64,000 bases of DNA from Salmonella enterica subsp. enterica serovar Typhimurium str. LT2 (GCF_000006945.2 NC_003197.2:1922001-1986000), one strand, 5' to 3'. Numbered from the stretch's first letter, positions 29,484 through 38,550 are shown. Notes: a model not told the origin generated them from the sequence alone. Translations and numbers: made by a program.

Positions 29484-29515
29484 CTGCGCCAGGGGAGGGT
29501 TATCCCCTGGCGCAG
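29484..29515 (-). terminator. Perfect 13-bp GC hairpin
   Basis: CTGCGCCAGGGGA, six-base loop, TCCCCTGGCGCAG: a perfect 13-bp stem. It lies about 45 bp downstream of the small gene at 29560-29724 in that gene's direction. On the minus strand it is followed by an AT-rich but not T-only stretch. It is most simply a terminator for that gene. Confidence 0.55.
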
Positions 29516-29559
29516 CGAGCTACTCACTATCGCCTGTTCACCTTCAATACTCTTCCTCC

Positions 29560-29724
29560 TTAAAAACATATCGGAAACATAAACCACATCGCCTCAGCAC
29601 ACGATATAGCACACTCTTTAGCGGAGTGATCCTCAAGGCAAACCAGCGCCAATGCAGGTGTCGTTACCGTGGCGACCATCGCCCCCACAAACAGGCGCAG
29701 CACAATTTTTTTTAAAGGCGGCAT
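29560..29724 (-). CDS. Small exported Cys-rich protein (54 aa)
   Basis: A complete 54-residue frame, too short for common cut-offs, that looks real. AGGAGAGG lies just before ATG 29724. The product has a basic N-terminus (MPPLKKIVLRL), a hydrophobic core (VGAMVATVTT) and a likely signal peptidase site after ALA, giving a mature peptide of about 26 residues. The mature part holds four cysteines: VCLED, KECAI, ISCAE and a near-terminal PICF. I do not know the family. It lies between pphA and sopE2, inside the island, and a perfect hairpin follows it. A role as a secreted peptide is inference only. Confidence 0.6.
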   Translation of the reverse strand: MPPLKKIVLRLFVGAMVATVTTPALALVCLEDHSAKECAISCAEAMWFMFPICF

Positions 29725-29962
29725 AACCTCTCCTGACAGTTAACAGACCATTAATCCTTATCGAGACATCATCCGTGCGCGGGTATCATAGACTTAACAA
29801 CACGCAGCGTTACAAAAAAAGCTGTCTGGTTGTGCAGGTATTTAGAGTAATAACAATTATTTTAAGTTTTAAGGTTATCCATTTGATTTTTATATTAAAA
29901 TAAAGATGACGACGTTTTGTTAAAAGCGTCGCCATAAAAACGAATATATAGTTTCAGAAAAT

Positions 29963-29991
29963 CTGCTATTAATTCATATGGTTAATAGCAG
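29963..29991 (-). terminator. Hairpin after sopE2
   Basis: CTGCTATTAA, nine-base loop, TTAATAGCAG: a perfect 10-bp stem 18 bp beyond the sopE2 stop. On the minus strand it is followed by ATTTT. Probable sopE2 terminator. Confidence 0.65.
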
Positions 29992-30008
29992 TATTGTATT
30001 TACTACCA

Positions 30009-30731
30009 TCAGGAGGCATTCTGAAGATACTTATTCGCAATATTTTCTATAGTTAACTGAAATTGTTGTGGCGTTGGCATCGTCCCCTTATTAAACAGCG
30101 GCGTAACCTCTTTCATAACGATTTTCTCAGCATACGCTTTAAAAGATACCTGCTGATTATGATTTATAAACATATGCGGATATTTAATACTCGCGGAAGC
30201 AATGAGGGGGACGACAAAAGGATTCGCCCCTGCCCCACCTGGAGTAAATACGCCATTTTTTATCTCCCCAGGTAGCCCCGCATTCTGCGCAGCCTCTCCT
30301 ATCTCTTTCAAAAAGGGGGTAATACTGACCCCTTTACTGATGAGTAATTTACAACATTGATCTTTATTATTACTGTACACGGCTGATAATATGGCTTCGC
30401 ATGTCTGACGAGCATAGGCCGGATCTTTACTCGCATTACCTTTGATATCCAGACTATTGAGCTTTTGCAGCATAAAATCTTTAACAGTTTTACTGGTTAA
30501 TACCGCCCTACCCTCAGAAGCGTTCCCACGATGAAAATGGGTAGTCGGTATGTCTGTTTGTTGATGCAGGCTAAAACGATCTGACAGACTCGTCGACAGG
30601 CTGATAAAGCTATTTCTAACGGCAGTAATACTTTTTGCAAAAATGTCCTTCTCCGTTGTTTTTTCTTTTACTGGTTCAACGTCACTTCTATGGATTCTGT
30701 AGTGCTGGGTGGATAGTGTTATGTTAGTCAC
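30009..30731 (-). CDS. sopE2: Type III effector SopE2, Rho-GTPase exchange factor
   Basis: Effector delivered by the SPI-1 type III system; it acts as a guanine nucleotide exchange factor for host Cdc42 and Rac1, driving membrane ruffling and invasion. It has 240 residues: an unstructured N-terminal secretion/chaperone-binding part (about 1-77) and a helical GEF domain with the catalytic GAGA loop at residues 166-169 (PGGAGANPF). Full length and undamaged. Base composition is more AT-rich than the core genes, consistent with transfer. It lies among prophage remnants, reading toward pphA. SPI-1-linked control (InvF/SicA) is known; I cannot point to the operator in the AT-rich upstream DNA. Confidence 0.98.
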   Translation of the reverse strand: MTNITLSTQHYRIHRSDVEPVKEKTTEKDIFAKSITAVRNSFISLSTSLSDRFSLHQQTDIPTTHFHRGNASEGRAVLTSKTVKDFMLQKLNSLDIKGNASKDPAYARQTCEAILSAVYSNNKDQCCKLLISKGVSITPFLKEIGEAAQNAGLPGEIKNGVFTPGGAGANPFVVPLIASASIKYPHMFINHNQQVSFKAYAEKIVMKEVTPLFNKGTMPTPQQFQLTIENIANKYLQNAS

Positions 30732-31414
30732 GGTAGTTCTCCTTTTAGATAACTATGCATAGCTACACTTTGTTTATATTTCTTGCTTTCAAAAAATAGC
30801 CACCTTCTCCACAACCATTTTTACTCATTGATATTTATAAATTTTATTTTCCTGATGGATTTTGTTCTTCTGTCACTTAGCCTGTTTTTTTTCGGCGCAA
30901 GGTGATCGACTTTTATCGAGGAACATTTTTATCGGGACAATCCTGAACAGGTAAAACATCACTTCAATTCAACTACTGCGTCACATAAAACATTCATGAA
31001 TATTATTATTTATGCTGATGTTGTTACGATTTTGCCCCCATTCGCAGGCTGGCTACCAATTATCCTGCCAGCGAGTTAGCCGCTTTTTCAAAACCTATAA
31101 AGTCGCCACGCCAAACCTCTCCGTCACTGTAATCCTTATCTAAACATCAATTAATTAACTGATTTTTATATATTATGACTTTTCATGACGTTCAGAAAAA
31201 CTACAAATGAAATGGATTGACGCATCTATTAGTGGTCAAAAAAACGCGCTACGAGAAATAATCAGTAACAATTGCAACACTATTCCAATCATAACGTAAA
31301 CTATATGATACCAGGTGATTATTATTGCTTTTAGGTAACATATCTGTATGGCTGCTTTTAAGCAACAATACTCTAACACAACATATAACATTATAACTTA
31401 CAATAGGTTAACAA
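30732..31414. other. AT-rich gap upstream of sopE2
   Basis: About 680 bp of strongly AT-rich DNA with no convincing ORF. It must hold the sopE2 promoter (minus strand) and the promoter of the gene at 31415 (plus strand). The composition is typical of DNA silenced by H-NS. A GC-richer patch at 31030-31110 contains short inverted segments (CTGGC ... GCCAG) without a T-run. Confidence 0.35.
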
Positions 31415-31810
31415 ATGGAATTACAGCTTATGCTTAACCACTTTTTCGAGCGCGTCAGAAAGGATGCAAATTTCAACGCATTTCTAATCGATCTGGAATA
31501 TAATAATATCGCTTATTACATCTATTTTGTTGCTACCGGCAATGTGAAAATTATCACTCATGCAGGCCACTTCATTTCTATTAAAAGCAATAGAAAGCTG
31601 ATTAAAGTCAATTCAACACCGAATACGCAATTAATAAAATTGATTTCAGCTAAACACTTTTCGGGGGAGCATTCCTATGAAAAATACTGTACTGATCTGG
31701 CAACGGCAGGCGTTTTTAAATGGATTGTTGAATTAAACCAAAAAACTCGACAATACTGGTCGAAAGACAACCAATTATTATATATAGAAAATGTGGTCAT
31801 GCCGCTTTAA
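31415..31810 (+). CDS. DUF1398-like protein
   Basis: A 131-residue soluble protein of unknown function. The C-terminal half (residues 83-127, SYEKYCTDLATAGVFKWIV then TRQYWSKDNQLLYIE) fits the pattern of DUF1398 proteins, small enterobacterial/phage-associated proteins such as YbcV; the N-terminal half is poorer. ATG at 31415 has only a weak upstream site (AACAAATG). It is AT-rich like its neighbours and lies upstream of, and divergent from, sopE2. The equivalent Typhimurium locus carries a hypothetical gene here. I infer a horizontally acquired accessory gene; the function is not known. Confidence 0.55.
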   Translation: MELQLMLNHFFERVRKDANFNAFLIDLEYNNIAYYIYFVATGNVKIITHAGHFISIKSNRKLIKVNSTPNTQLIKLISAKHFSGEHSYEKYCTDLATAGVFKWIVELNQKTRQYWSKDNQLLYIENVVMPL

Positions 31811-32139
31811 CAAGCCAGGGTAATAATAGCGTCAGTCGTGACATCCGGCGTGTTACGACTGCGGGTTATCCAATTTAGAGACCATAATGAGAGTCTGACT
31901 GCGAGAGTTACCCTGTGCAGTCCGACCGACGCAGCAACGTTTGACACGATTCTCGACAACAGCATCTCCTGGTGCAGGAGAAATGATATTCAAAGCGATA
32001 TCGACTAAAAGCTCAAAATATTTGCCTTCTATTTATATTCTATCTAATTAATACCCTCCAGGAAGTGTGGCATAATTGCAGAATCTGTCAGGATTCCGGG
32101 AGCATACCGGAGCGTAATCGAAAAAACATCTGGAGATGT
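31811..32139. other. Gap after the DUF1398-like gene
   Basis: 330 bp without a gene I can support. A short run near 31880-31960 shows no recognisable tRNA or phage att structure. The last 40 bp hold the ribosome-binding site of the next gene. Confidence 0.3.
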
Positions 32140-32616
32140 ATGAGCAAGGATGAAATCAGTTATCAAATTCTTTACCGGTACTCTCTGGAAAAGCTATACA
32201 GTACTCTTGCCAGAAGAGTAGATAACGTGCTGTCATTCGCCCTCGTTTTTCTCGGGGTCGGCGTCACCATAAACGTCGGGAGTCCCTTTATTCTGGGGCC
32301 AGGCATTGTGGGTATCGCCATACTAAAAAGAGTACTCCGCTTCGGCACGCGATCAGCACAGGCCGACCGGCAGTCCCGCGCCTGGCTGAAACTTTTTAAT
32401 ACTCAGCACCGCTTTCCTTCAGATAAAACACTGTTCCTTGCCTTCACATCGCTTGAGCAAGACGCGAGTGAAGTATGGTCCATGCTTATTGGTCCTGCCA
32501 TCGTCATGACTGAGACCGCCCTCGGAAAAACGCCCATTGAGCCATTGACGGCGGGTGAAAAACTCTGTGCATTTTTGAGCGGCGCGACGAAATCCCAGCT
32601 AGCAGATCGCAATTGA
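32140..32616 (+). CDS. Hypothetical protein with a membrane-associated hydrophobic stretch
   Basis: A 158-residue product starting MSKDEISYQILYRYSL. I do not recognise the family. A hydrophobic stretch at about residues 36-65 (VLSFALVFLGVGVTI, then FILGPGIVGIAI) could form one hairpin or two membrane passes, followed by a basic segment and a soluble C-terminus. The frame extends upstream to 32065, but ATG 32140 follows GGAGATGT at normal spacing. GC content is higher than in the preceding gene. It lies in the left prophage relic; a phage membrane or accessory role is possible but unproven. Confidence 0.45.
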   Translation: MSKDEISYQILYRYSLEKLYSTLARRVDNVLSFALVFLGVGVTINVGSPFILGPGIVGIAILKRVLRFGTRSAQADRQSRAWLKLFNTQHRFPSDKTLFLAFTSLEQDASEVWSMLIGPAIVMTETALGKTPIEPLTAGEKLCAFLSGATKSQLADRN

Positions 32617-33003
32617 ACTGTCTTCTAAACGCCTGCGCCATACCACAGAGATTTAGTATAAAATTAATTAATGGAGTACTAACGCTGTCAGCAGGTTTCT
32701 CTGAGTGAAAGATTCGTATTATACGCACAGCCCAGTTTACAGTTTATATAACAGCGCTATATGTTTTTGTATCCGTACCATGCCGCCTACAAGCGGCTGT
32801 CTGAGTACCTCTAGCCGTGCCAGGGGGTATTAGCTCAAATGTGAGCTGACATATCTATGGCACAGCGCCAAACCTAATCTGACTGTCCGCCCTGTGCCAG
32901 AAGCGGACGCTGATCATGGTGTGTACAGGCCAACAATACGATATATTTTAAAGCTACCTGATTACAGCTTTCATAAAGCTATGGGTATTCAAATGCAGCA
33001 AAG
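32617..33003. other. Gap between the 158-aa gene and the GNAT gene
   Basis: 390 bp without an open frame worth reporting. Two short inverted elements are visible (AGCTCA/TGAGCT around 32834-32850, CTGTGCCA/TGGCACAG around 32860-32900). No T-run follows either, so no terminator is called. Probably decayed prophage DNA. Confidence 0.3.
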
Positions 33004-33423
33004 CTATAAACCGGGCTTAATTAAATAATGCCTTTGCGAACCTACTTTAGGAAAGTCCGGTAGCGACATTTGAAGTATATACCCCTGTTTTTCATAAAAA
33101 GGGAGAGCCTGGAAGCTAAAGGTATCTACAAGTCCATGAACACAGCCTTTCCGCAAACCTTCTTTTTCGGCCATCGCCATAAGTTTGCTCCCCAGACCGC
33201 AGTTCCTTGCAGATTCACTTACCCAAAGATAGTCGATGCAGAGCCACGGACCTTTTCTGTCAGCAATTAATCCGCCTACCATTTCGCCGCTTTCGTTTCT
33301 GCAGTAGACCCCAAGCTGCCCATTTTTACTAAAATCGACGAACTGAGCATTGTAGCTTCTTAATCCGGTTAATAGTTCTTCTTTATCAAATTCAGTAACT
33401 TGATGTGTGATTTGAATGTCCAT
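33004..33423 (-). CDS. GNAT-family N-acetyltransferase
   Basis: Predicted acetyl-CoA-dependent N-acetyltransferase, 139 residues. The GNAT core is visible: a beta4 strand LCIDYLWVSESARNCGLGSKL, with the acetyl-CoA pyrophosphate loop in the ARNCGLGSKLM part, followed by AEKEGLRKGC and ALPFYEKQGY near the C-terminus. The frame begins at a TTG (33441); I use ATG 33423 (MDIQITHQV) because no ribosome site supports the TTG. It is flanked by relic DNA on both sides and has no operon partner. Substrate unknown; a stand-alone accessory enzyme is the modest inference. Confidence 0.72.
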   Translation of the reverse strand: MDIQITHQVTEFDKEELLTGLRSYNAQFVDFSKNGQLGVYCRNESGEMVGGLIADRKGPWLCIDYLWVSESARNCGLGSKLMAMAEKEGLRKGCVHGLVDTFSFQALPFYEKQGYILQMSLPDFPKVGSQRHYLIKPGL

Positions 33424-33619
33424 ACATGCCCAATTGAACAAGTTTGTATTTGGAATATAACGTTATAAATAAGTTAATTAAATGTATCAATAGAAAGTTT
33501 GTTTTTACTCCTGGGGGCAGGTCACGTCCGCTACTCGCTTAAAGCAAACTGTCAGTTGGAGTCTGAGCTGGTACAATTAATGTGCCACTGGTTAGAAATC
33601 AGTAATACGATTTTATCAG

Positions 33620-33690
33620 GCTGGTGCTCTGGCCTGTCAGGATTTGAGGTATCCACCCGGTTTACCAGCCCCCTGTATTTGGCACCAGTG
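33620..33690 (-). pseudogene. Tail-fibre-assembly (Tfa) C-terminal scrap
   Basis: A short antisense frame reads GAKYRGLVNRVDTSNPD. This matches the last part of lambda-type Tfa proteins and the end of Mig-3 in this window, which reads RKYRVQVNRVDTLKPVWPE. Nothing upstream in frame continues the homology, so only the 3' end of a tfa gene is left. It marks this segment as lambdoid tail DNA. Confidence 0.6.
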
Positions 33691-33774
33691 GAACCCACTT
33701 CCCGATCCAGGATATCCAGTACCCACCACCGAACCTCTTTCCCCAAAAGACATGAGCAACCTCAAGCGCCTTGT

Positions 33775-34313
33775 CTGGATGATAACCACGGTATGAAGTT
33801 TGATAACACGTGGAATCAGGGCGTATGGTTCGCTCTCCGTTCAGCAACTGGACGCCCTTCTCCCCAGCCTTTCAGCGTTGAAGATTTGCCAGCGCTGGGT
33901 GAAGAGTATAGGCGAATTATGAAAATCATTTCTGCCGTTTATACTTCGAAAAAGACGTTATCAAAAAGGTGGTTCGCAAGCGCGGAGTTATTAAACCTTT
34001 ACTTAACGAAATACGGTTTAAGTTGCTTGAATTGCAGCAGAAAGAAAACGACGGCTTGCTGATGCTGGACAAATTAAGCAAGCATGGCATCAATGGACTG
34101 ATACGCCGTCAATAAAAGGAAGGGTGCATGGACGATCCCGTCACATCACCAATCACAACAGAAGAGCACAAAACAACATTTCACAGTGTAAAGGATAAAA
34201 CACGATGCCATTTTCAATCAAAAACATATGTTCAGGTCCAAAAGGACATTGCCCAGAAATCTCCAGCCCTATACAGGACAAGCCAGTACCGAGGAATTGC
34301 ACACTGACCTCAA
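33775..34313 (+). pseudogene. Decayed reading frames of unknown origin
   Basis: Several plus-strand frames follow each other with shifts. One ends near 34062, another encodes a basic helical segment (KKVVRKRGVIKPLLNEIRFK) followed by LDKLSKHGINGLIRRQ and stops near 34115. A third starts at ATG 34128 after AAGGAAGG and ends near 34313. The pieces look like a gene pair broken by frameshifts. I could not place them in a family. An open frame at 34205-34480 also exists but has no ribosome site. They lie between tail-fibre debris and the IS256-type element. Confidence 0.3.
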
Positions 34314-34478
34314 CAACATGCGATATACAGAGCTATACAGTATTCAGCAGATGGTCCTGCAGTTATGAAATGCGCCCACCCGGTGCAGAAGAAAGAACCC
34401 CACGACTAAAATTCTCAGCAACGGAGCTCTCATGGCTATCTAAAACAATAGAAACAGAGAGGCGCAACACAAAAGAAT

Positions 34479-35778
34479 GAGCCTGTCAGTAATTCTGTGT
34501 AACTGCCCAGTTATTAAAGGTGATCGCTCAGGCGGTCACCGAACTCGATAATAAAACGGCTCATCGCCAGCCGCCAGTTCTGGATCGGCATACTCCATTT
34601 TTTGACGCATCCTTGATCGCCAGATAAATAACTTTTCGTACTGAGTCATCCGTCGGGAACACCTTGCGTTTCTTAATCGCGGCACGGATCACGCAGTTCA
34701 GGGATTAGATTGCGTTTGTGGTGTAGATGGCCTTGCGGATATCCGGCGGATAACTGAAGAGCGTATTGAGGTTTTCCCAGTGCGCACGCCAGCTTTTGCT
34801 GATTTGCGGATATTTATCGTCCCGGGCTTTCGCGAACGCATCCATCGCCATCAGTGCCGCCTCTTCGGTCGGAGCCTGAGGCCGCTGGTGGCGACTTTGT
34901 AGCCTTTCCAGGCTACGTATTTCAGACTGTTACGCACCATATGGATAATGCACAGCTGGATATGGGGCTGCGGGAAGACGCTGTTTATCGCATCCGGGAA
35001 ACCCTTCAGACCATCCACACAGGCAATCAGGATGTCCTGAACGCCCCGGGTTTTCAGCTCCGTCAGCACGCTTAGCCAGAACTTTTCGCCTTCATTTTCG
35101 GCCAGCCACATACCCAGTAACTCTTTCTGGCCTTCGGTGTTGATACCCAGTGCCAGGAAGACGGCTTTGTTGATTACGCTGCCATTCTGACGGACTTTGA
35201 CGACAATGCAGTCCATATAAACAATGGGGTACAGCGCATCCGGTTGCCGGTTTTGCCTCTCAGTGACCTGCTCTTTTACGGCGTCGGTGACTTTAGATAT
35301 CAGCGAGGGTGACACATTGGCGTCGTACATCTCTTTGAAGGTGGCGACGATTTCGCGGGTAGTCATGCCTTTGGCGTAGAGGGATAAAATTTGGCTGTCC
35401 ATCTGCGTAATGCGCGTCTGGTGCTTCTTAAGCAGCTGTGGTTCGAAGGTGTTTTCACGGTCACGCGGTGTGTTGAGTTCTATCTCGCCGTCATCGCACA
35501 ACACCGTTTTGGACGAGTAGCCATTACGGGTGTTTGAGCCTGTTTTGGGCGCATTTTTCTCATACCCGGGGTGGTCAGCCAGCTCCGCATTGAGCACCGT
35601 TTCGACGGTTAATTTCGCCAGCATACGGGAAAACGAATTGAGGTCGGCTTCGGTTTTAAGGCCTTTAGCCAGTTCAACCGCAAGGGCTTTGAGTTTCTTT
35701 TCGTCCATAATTGCCTGTCTCCGTTACTGGAGTGAACATATCAAAGACAGGCAATTACACAATTTTACTTACAGTCTC
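34479..35778 (-). mobile_element. IS256-family insertion sequence, defective
   Basis: A 1.3-kb element bounded by imperfect inverted repeats. The left end reads GAGCCTGTCAGTAATTCTGT from 34479; the right end, read inward from 35778, is GAGACTGTAAGTAAAATTGT. Both continue into GTAAxTGCC. The transposase fills the interior on the minus strand. The flanks show no 8-9 bp target duplication (ACAAAAGAAT on the left, AGTTCAGTCA on the right), so one side was probably lost to an adjacent deletion. The right end interrupts the integrase relic at 35779. Confidence 0.8.
34514..35708 (-). pseudogene. IS256-family (mutator) transposase, frameshifted with a stop
   Basis: DDE transposase of the IS256/mutator class, about 400 codons from ATG 35708 to TAA 34514. 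The N-terminal two thirds are intact, with the catalytic aspartates in IVYMDCIVVKV and IACVDGLKG. Near 34915 the frame shifts, so the open frame ends in unrelated residues. In the continuation, TTNAI is followed by a TAA where relatives read TTNAIESLN, a second lesion. The C-terminus (SRFIIEFGDRLSDHL) is still readable. The product cannot be functional as it stands. Confidence 0.85.
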
Positions 35779-36200
35779 AGTTCAGTCACATTATTGATGA
35801 GCGACTGTACGTTAAGCAAATCAAGACCGGGATGAAAATCGCTCTGCCACTTTCGCTCAACCTTCCTTCCATGGGTTTACGCCTCAGTACGGTGATTGAG
35901 CGTTGCCGCCTGGTAAGCCGTAGCGAATACCTTATCAGCGCTGGCATACGCAAAAACAGCCCGAACGGGAGTATTCATCCTAATAGCCTGACTAAAAAAT
36001 TTGTTGCGGCACGAAAATTGACCGGAATAAATTTCAGTGAAAACCCACCGCCGTTTCACGAGATCCGCAGCTTATCCGGACGACTGTATAAAGACGCTTA
36101 CGGCGAAGGGTTTGCTCAGAAACTCCTGGGACATACTTCAGAGAACACCACGAAACTCTATCTCGATGAACGCGATAATAAAGCTTACGTGATGCTCTGA
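35779..36200 (+). pseudogene. Phage integrase 3' fragment (copy 1)
   Basis: The last 140 or so residues of a lambda-type tyrosine recombinase, cut off on its 5' side by the IS256-type element. Homology to copy 2 (45023-45919) starts right at the IS edge. The catalytic residues that remain are the lysine in QIKTGMK, HEIRS, LLGHTSENTT and the tyrosine in KLYLDERD; the first arginine is missing. The end of the protein (LDERDNKAYVML) is identical in both copies. It stands about 135 bp before the duplicated sdsR segment at 36335, the arrangement expected for int next to attP. Confidence 0.88.
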
Positions 36201-36270
36201 TTTTGCTGTAAAAGAAATGTTAAACTGGATTTGGATCTGATATAACGAAAAAGCCCGGAATACAGAAATT

Positions 36271-36302
36271 CTGGAAAATTTCGGAAATTTCGGAAATTTC
36301 GG
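36271..36302 (+). repeat. Short tandem iterons after integrase copy 1
   Basis: Three consecutive copies of a GGAAATTTC-type unit between the integrase stop and the att repeat. A related set stands at the same place behind copy 2 (45986-46017). They could be arm-type integrase binding sites or simply a replication slippage tract. Confidence 0.5.
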
Positions 36303-36334
36303 ATTATTGATCATAAGCAACTGATTTATAAGAA

Positions 36335-36357
36335 AAAAAGAGACCGAATACGATTCC
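36335..36357. repeat. Attachment-site copy: 23-bp piece of sdsR
   Basis: 23 bp identical to 46050-46072, the terminator end of sdsR (A5, GAGACCGAATACG, ATTCC). Here the right arm of the hairpin is missing: after ATTCC the sequence continues CGCTTACGG instead of the intact TGTATTCGGTC. This is an att remnant left by phage integration into the small-RNA gene. Homology extends loosely leftward (TGATTTATA). Confidence 0.85.
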
Positions 36358-37503
36358 CGCTTACGGCAACCATTGATATTTCTCTTTAAATTCATAATGT
36401 TACATATTAATTAAGTGATTTTAACGATTGGAATATGTTATTTTTGATTCTAATAGATTCAATTAGTTATCACTTTTTACGTTTTAATTCGGACATATTT
36501 CGGGCCATTTTGCGTATAAATCCCCCGACCAAACAAATTAACTGCCCAATACATCACTCCCCTCTTCCATTGGGGGACTCCCGATGCCAAATACCCATGT
36601 AGACGAAGGCTTAATAGTGATGCCAACAAAAGCGATCGCGAAAAGTTGAACAGGTGGCTAGTTTCAGATTAAACACATTGGTTAGTCATCTTGAACAAGT
36701 AAAATCCGCCGCAACTGGCAACCATTCAATACTCGCACTATCGAACGATCGCCAGCTTGCCGCAGCCCGTTCTTGCATACGATGTGGCTGCGGTTCCATC
36801 ACATCAGGAATGTGAAAATCGGGATAAACCTGCCACTTAACCTGAAGCAGGTCTTCATAGCGGGTGGTATACCGAGGCGAAAGCATTTCTCTTAAGGTCG
36901 CCATATAAAAACATTCTATTACAACGAGTTATCTCCTCCTGCCTCCGCCCCGGCGCAAAGCTATAGTTTTTTCTATCTCCTTGTGAAACAAACAATTATT
37001 CTTGCTATGGCGCTGATTAACAATCGTTCGCGGGCAACGTACATTCAGCGAGTTTCAGAGCTTCCTGACGGAATTCAGCCGGTGCTGTTTCTGGGGCTTC
37101 TTACTGGTTGATACAGATCCTGCCTCTTACTTGAGAATTTACTCATTTAGCCGTATGTCCATTATGGGTGGATAAGATCATTTATCATCGTAAGGGTTGA
37201 AAGCGATAAGTTAAACTTGTCCTGGCTCAACAAGGGACCCGACTAATGATGAGCTCTTCATCTTCAAGGCGTTTTATGCCTTCCAGCAAGAATAGACATT
37301 AAATCGACAACTGCTGCCAGGTCTTACAGGCGCAGTGGACAATCGTGTGGTAACAGCCTGAGTCATTTATTATTTTTCTCATTCAGCATAACTGCGTCTT
37401 CTGATAGAGAAATTTTTATCTAAACATATAAAAAACACAGTGAAGAAAACGCTACTTTTTTCTAGCTAAAAAGCTAAATTAATTTTTTTACGGAGAGGAT
37501 CTT
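36358..37503. other. Gap between att copy and pagO
   Basis: About 1.1 kb of mostly AT-rich relic DNA. A 72-codon minus-strand frame at 36686-36904 (MATLREMLSPRYTTRYEDLL) has no ribosome site and no family I know; it may be a gene fragment. Around 37030-37100 the minus strand reads AEFRQEALKLAE, similar to the start of IS3-type OrfA proteins, so a trace of such an element is possible. 37380-37500 is the pagO promoter region. Confidence 0.35.
37421..37437 (-). promoter_or_regulatory. Possible reverse-oriented PhoP box before pagO
   Basis: On the minus strand the site reads TGTTTT-TTATA-TGTTTA, two hexamers five bases apart with one mismatch to the PhoP consensus. It lies about 65 bp before the pagO start but points away from it. 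pagO is a known PhoP-activated gene; the exact operator is not proven by this sequence. Confidence 0.45.
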
Positions 37504-38418
37504 ATGCGCAAGGTGTCGATATCTATATTATTCATGCTAGTTTCACTGACTTGGGGGACTACATGGTTGGCCATGCGAATTGCCGTTGAAACTATCCCTC
37601 CAGTGTTTGCAACCGGAATGAGGTTTATGTTTGCAGCACCTTTTTTAATCATCATTGCATGGTTAAGAAAAAAAACACTGTTGTTTCCTCCCGGACAACG
37701 ATTATTCCAGTTTGTGATATGCATCTTTTATTTTTGCATTCCTTTCTCACTAATGATTTATGGTGAAACCTATGTCAACTCTGGGCTTGCCGCCATTATC
37801 TTTGCGAATATGCCTGTGGCCGTTTTGATAGCATCGGTTTTGTTTCTAAATGAAAAAGCGAAACTAATGCAGATCGCGGGCTTAACTATCGCAATCACTG
37901 CATTGACGGGGATACTTCTTGAAGAAACGAATACAAGTACAGAGAGTCACTGGCAGGGTATCACTGCGCTTATTTCTGCTGTGTTAATCCATGCCATAAT
38001 ATATACACAATGTAAGAAAAGAAGTTGTACTGTCTCTGTTATCACATTTAATGCGCTCCCGTGCCTTTTAGCTGGGTTGATACTTTCTGCGACAGGATGG
38101 TTTTTTGAAAGACCACAAGTATCAACCTTCTCAGTACACTCAATATTAGCTACCCTGTATCTCGGGGCTTTTGCCGGAGTTTTTGGTATCCTGTGCTACT
38201 TTGCGCTTCAGCAAAAGGCTAATGCCTTCCAGGCTTCGCTTGTATTTCTTATCTTTCCGCTGATTGCGGTAAGTCTGGAAGACTATATTTATGGATATGC
38301 TATTTCAACACACTCAATGCTGCTTATTATACCATTAGTTATCGGGATATTTCTTACTCTTGTCGCCAGAAATCTCCCTGTAACCAGCAGATGCCGGGAT
38401 AACTCATCACAGAAATAA
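37504..38418 (+). CDS. pagO: PagO, EamA/DMT-family membrane transporter
   Basis: PhoP-activated gene O. Inner-membrane protein of 304 residues with about ten hydrophobic helices in two EamA halves, the drug/metabolite transporter layout. The first half starts FMLVSLTWGTTWLAMRIAV, with the typical N-terminal tryptophan/glycine signature, and the second half contains LYLGAFAGVFGILCYFALQ. Substrate unknown. ATG 37504 follows GGAGAGG. Low GC and position in the island mark it as acquired. It leads a group of membrane genes (38551 and 38719) on the same strand, about 130 bp downstream, which may share its regulation. Confidence 0.93.
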   Translation: MRKVSISILFMLVSLTWGTTWLAMRIAVETIPPVFATGMRFMFAAPFLIIIAWLRKKTLLFPPGQRLFQFVICIFYFCIPFSLMIYGETYVNSGLAAIIFANMPVAVLIASVLFLNEKAKLMQIAGLTIAITALTGILLEETNTSTESHWQGITALISAVLIHAIIYTQCKKRSCTVSVITFNALPCLLAGLILSATGWFFERPQVSTFSVHSILATLYLGAFAGVFGILCYFALQQKANAFQASLVFLIFPLIAVSLEDYIYGYAISTHSMLLIIPLVIGIFLTLVARNLPVTSRCRDNSSQK

Positions 38419-38550
38419 TCGATTTATAATAACGCAAATAATTCCTGATGCCTTACTGAGCTCCGGCTAATGCGGGGTGGATAAGCTGGAATACAGACCC
38501 GGTAATACACAGCGATTATATTAACAAGCAATGTAATAAAGGAGTTTTTT

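Noticed and set aside
29354..29587. 77-codon minus-strand frame between pphA and the 54-aa gene
   Set aside because: It overlaps the 54-aa gene with its good ribosome site in another frame and runs through the perfect hairpin; no family likeness.
36138..36395. 85-codon minus-strand frame across the integrase end and att repeat
   Set aside because: Low-complexity translation of the iterons (repeated KFPKF), not a protein.
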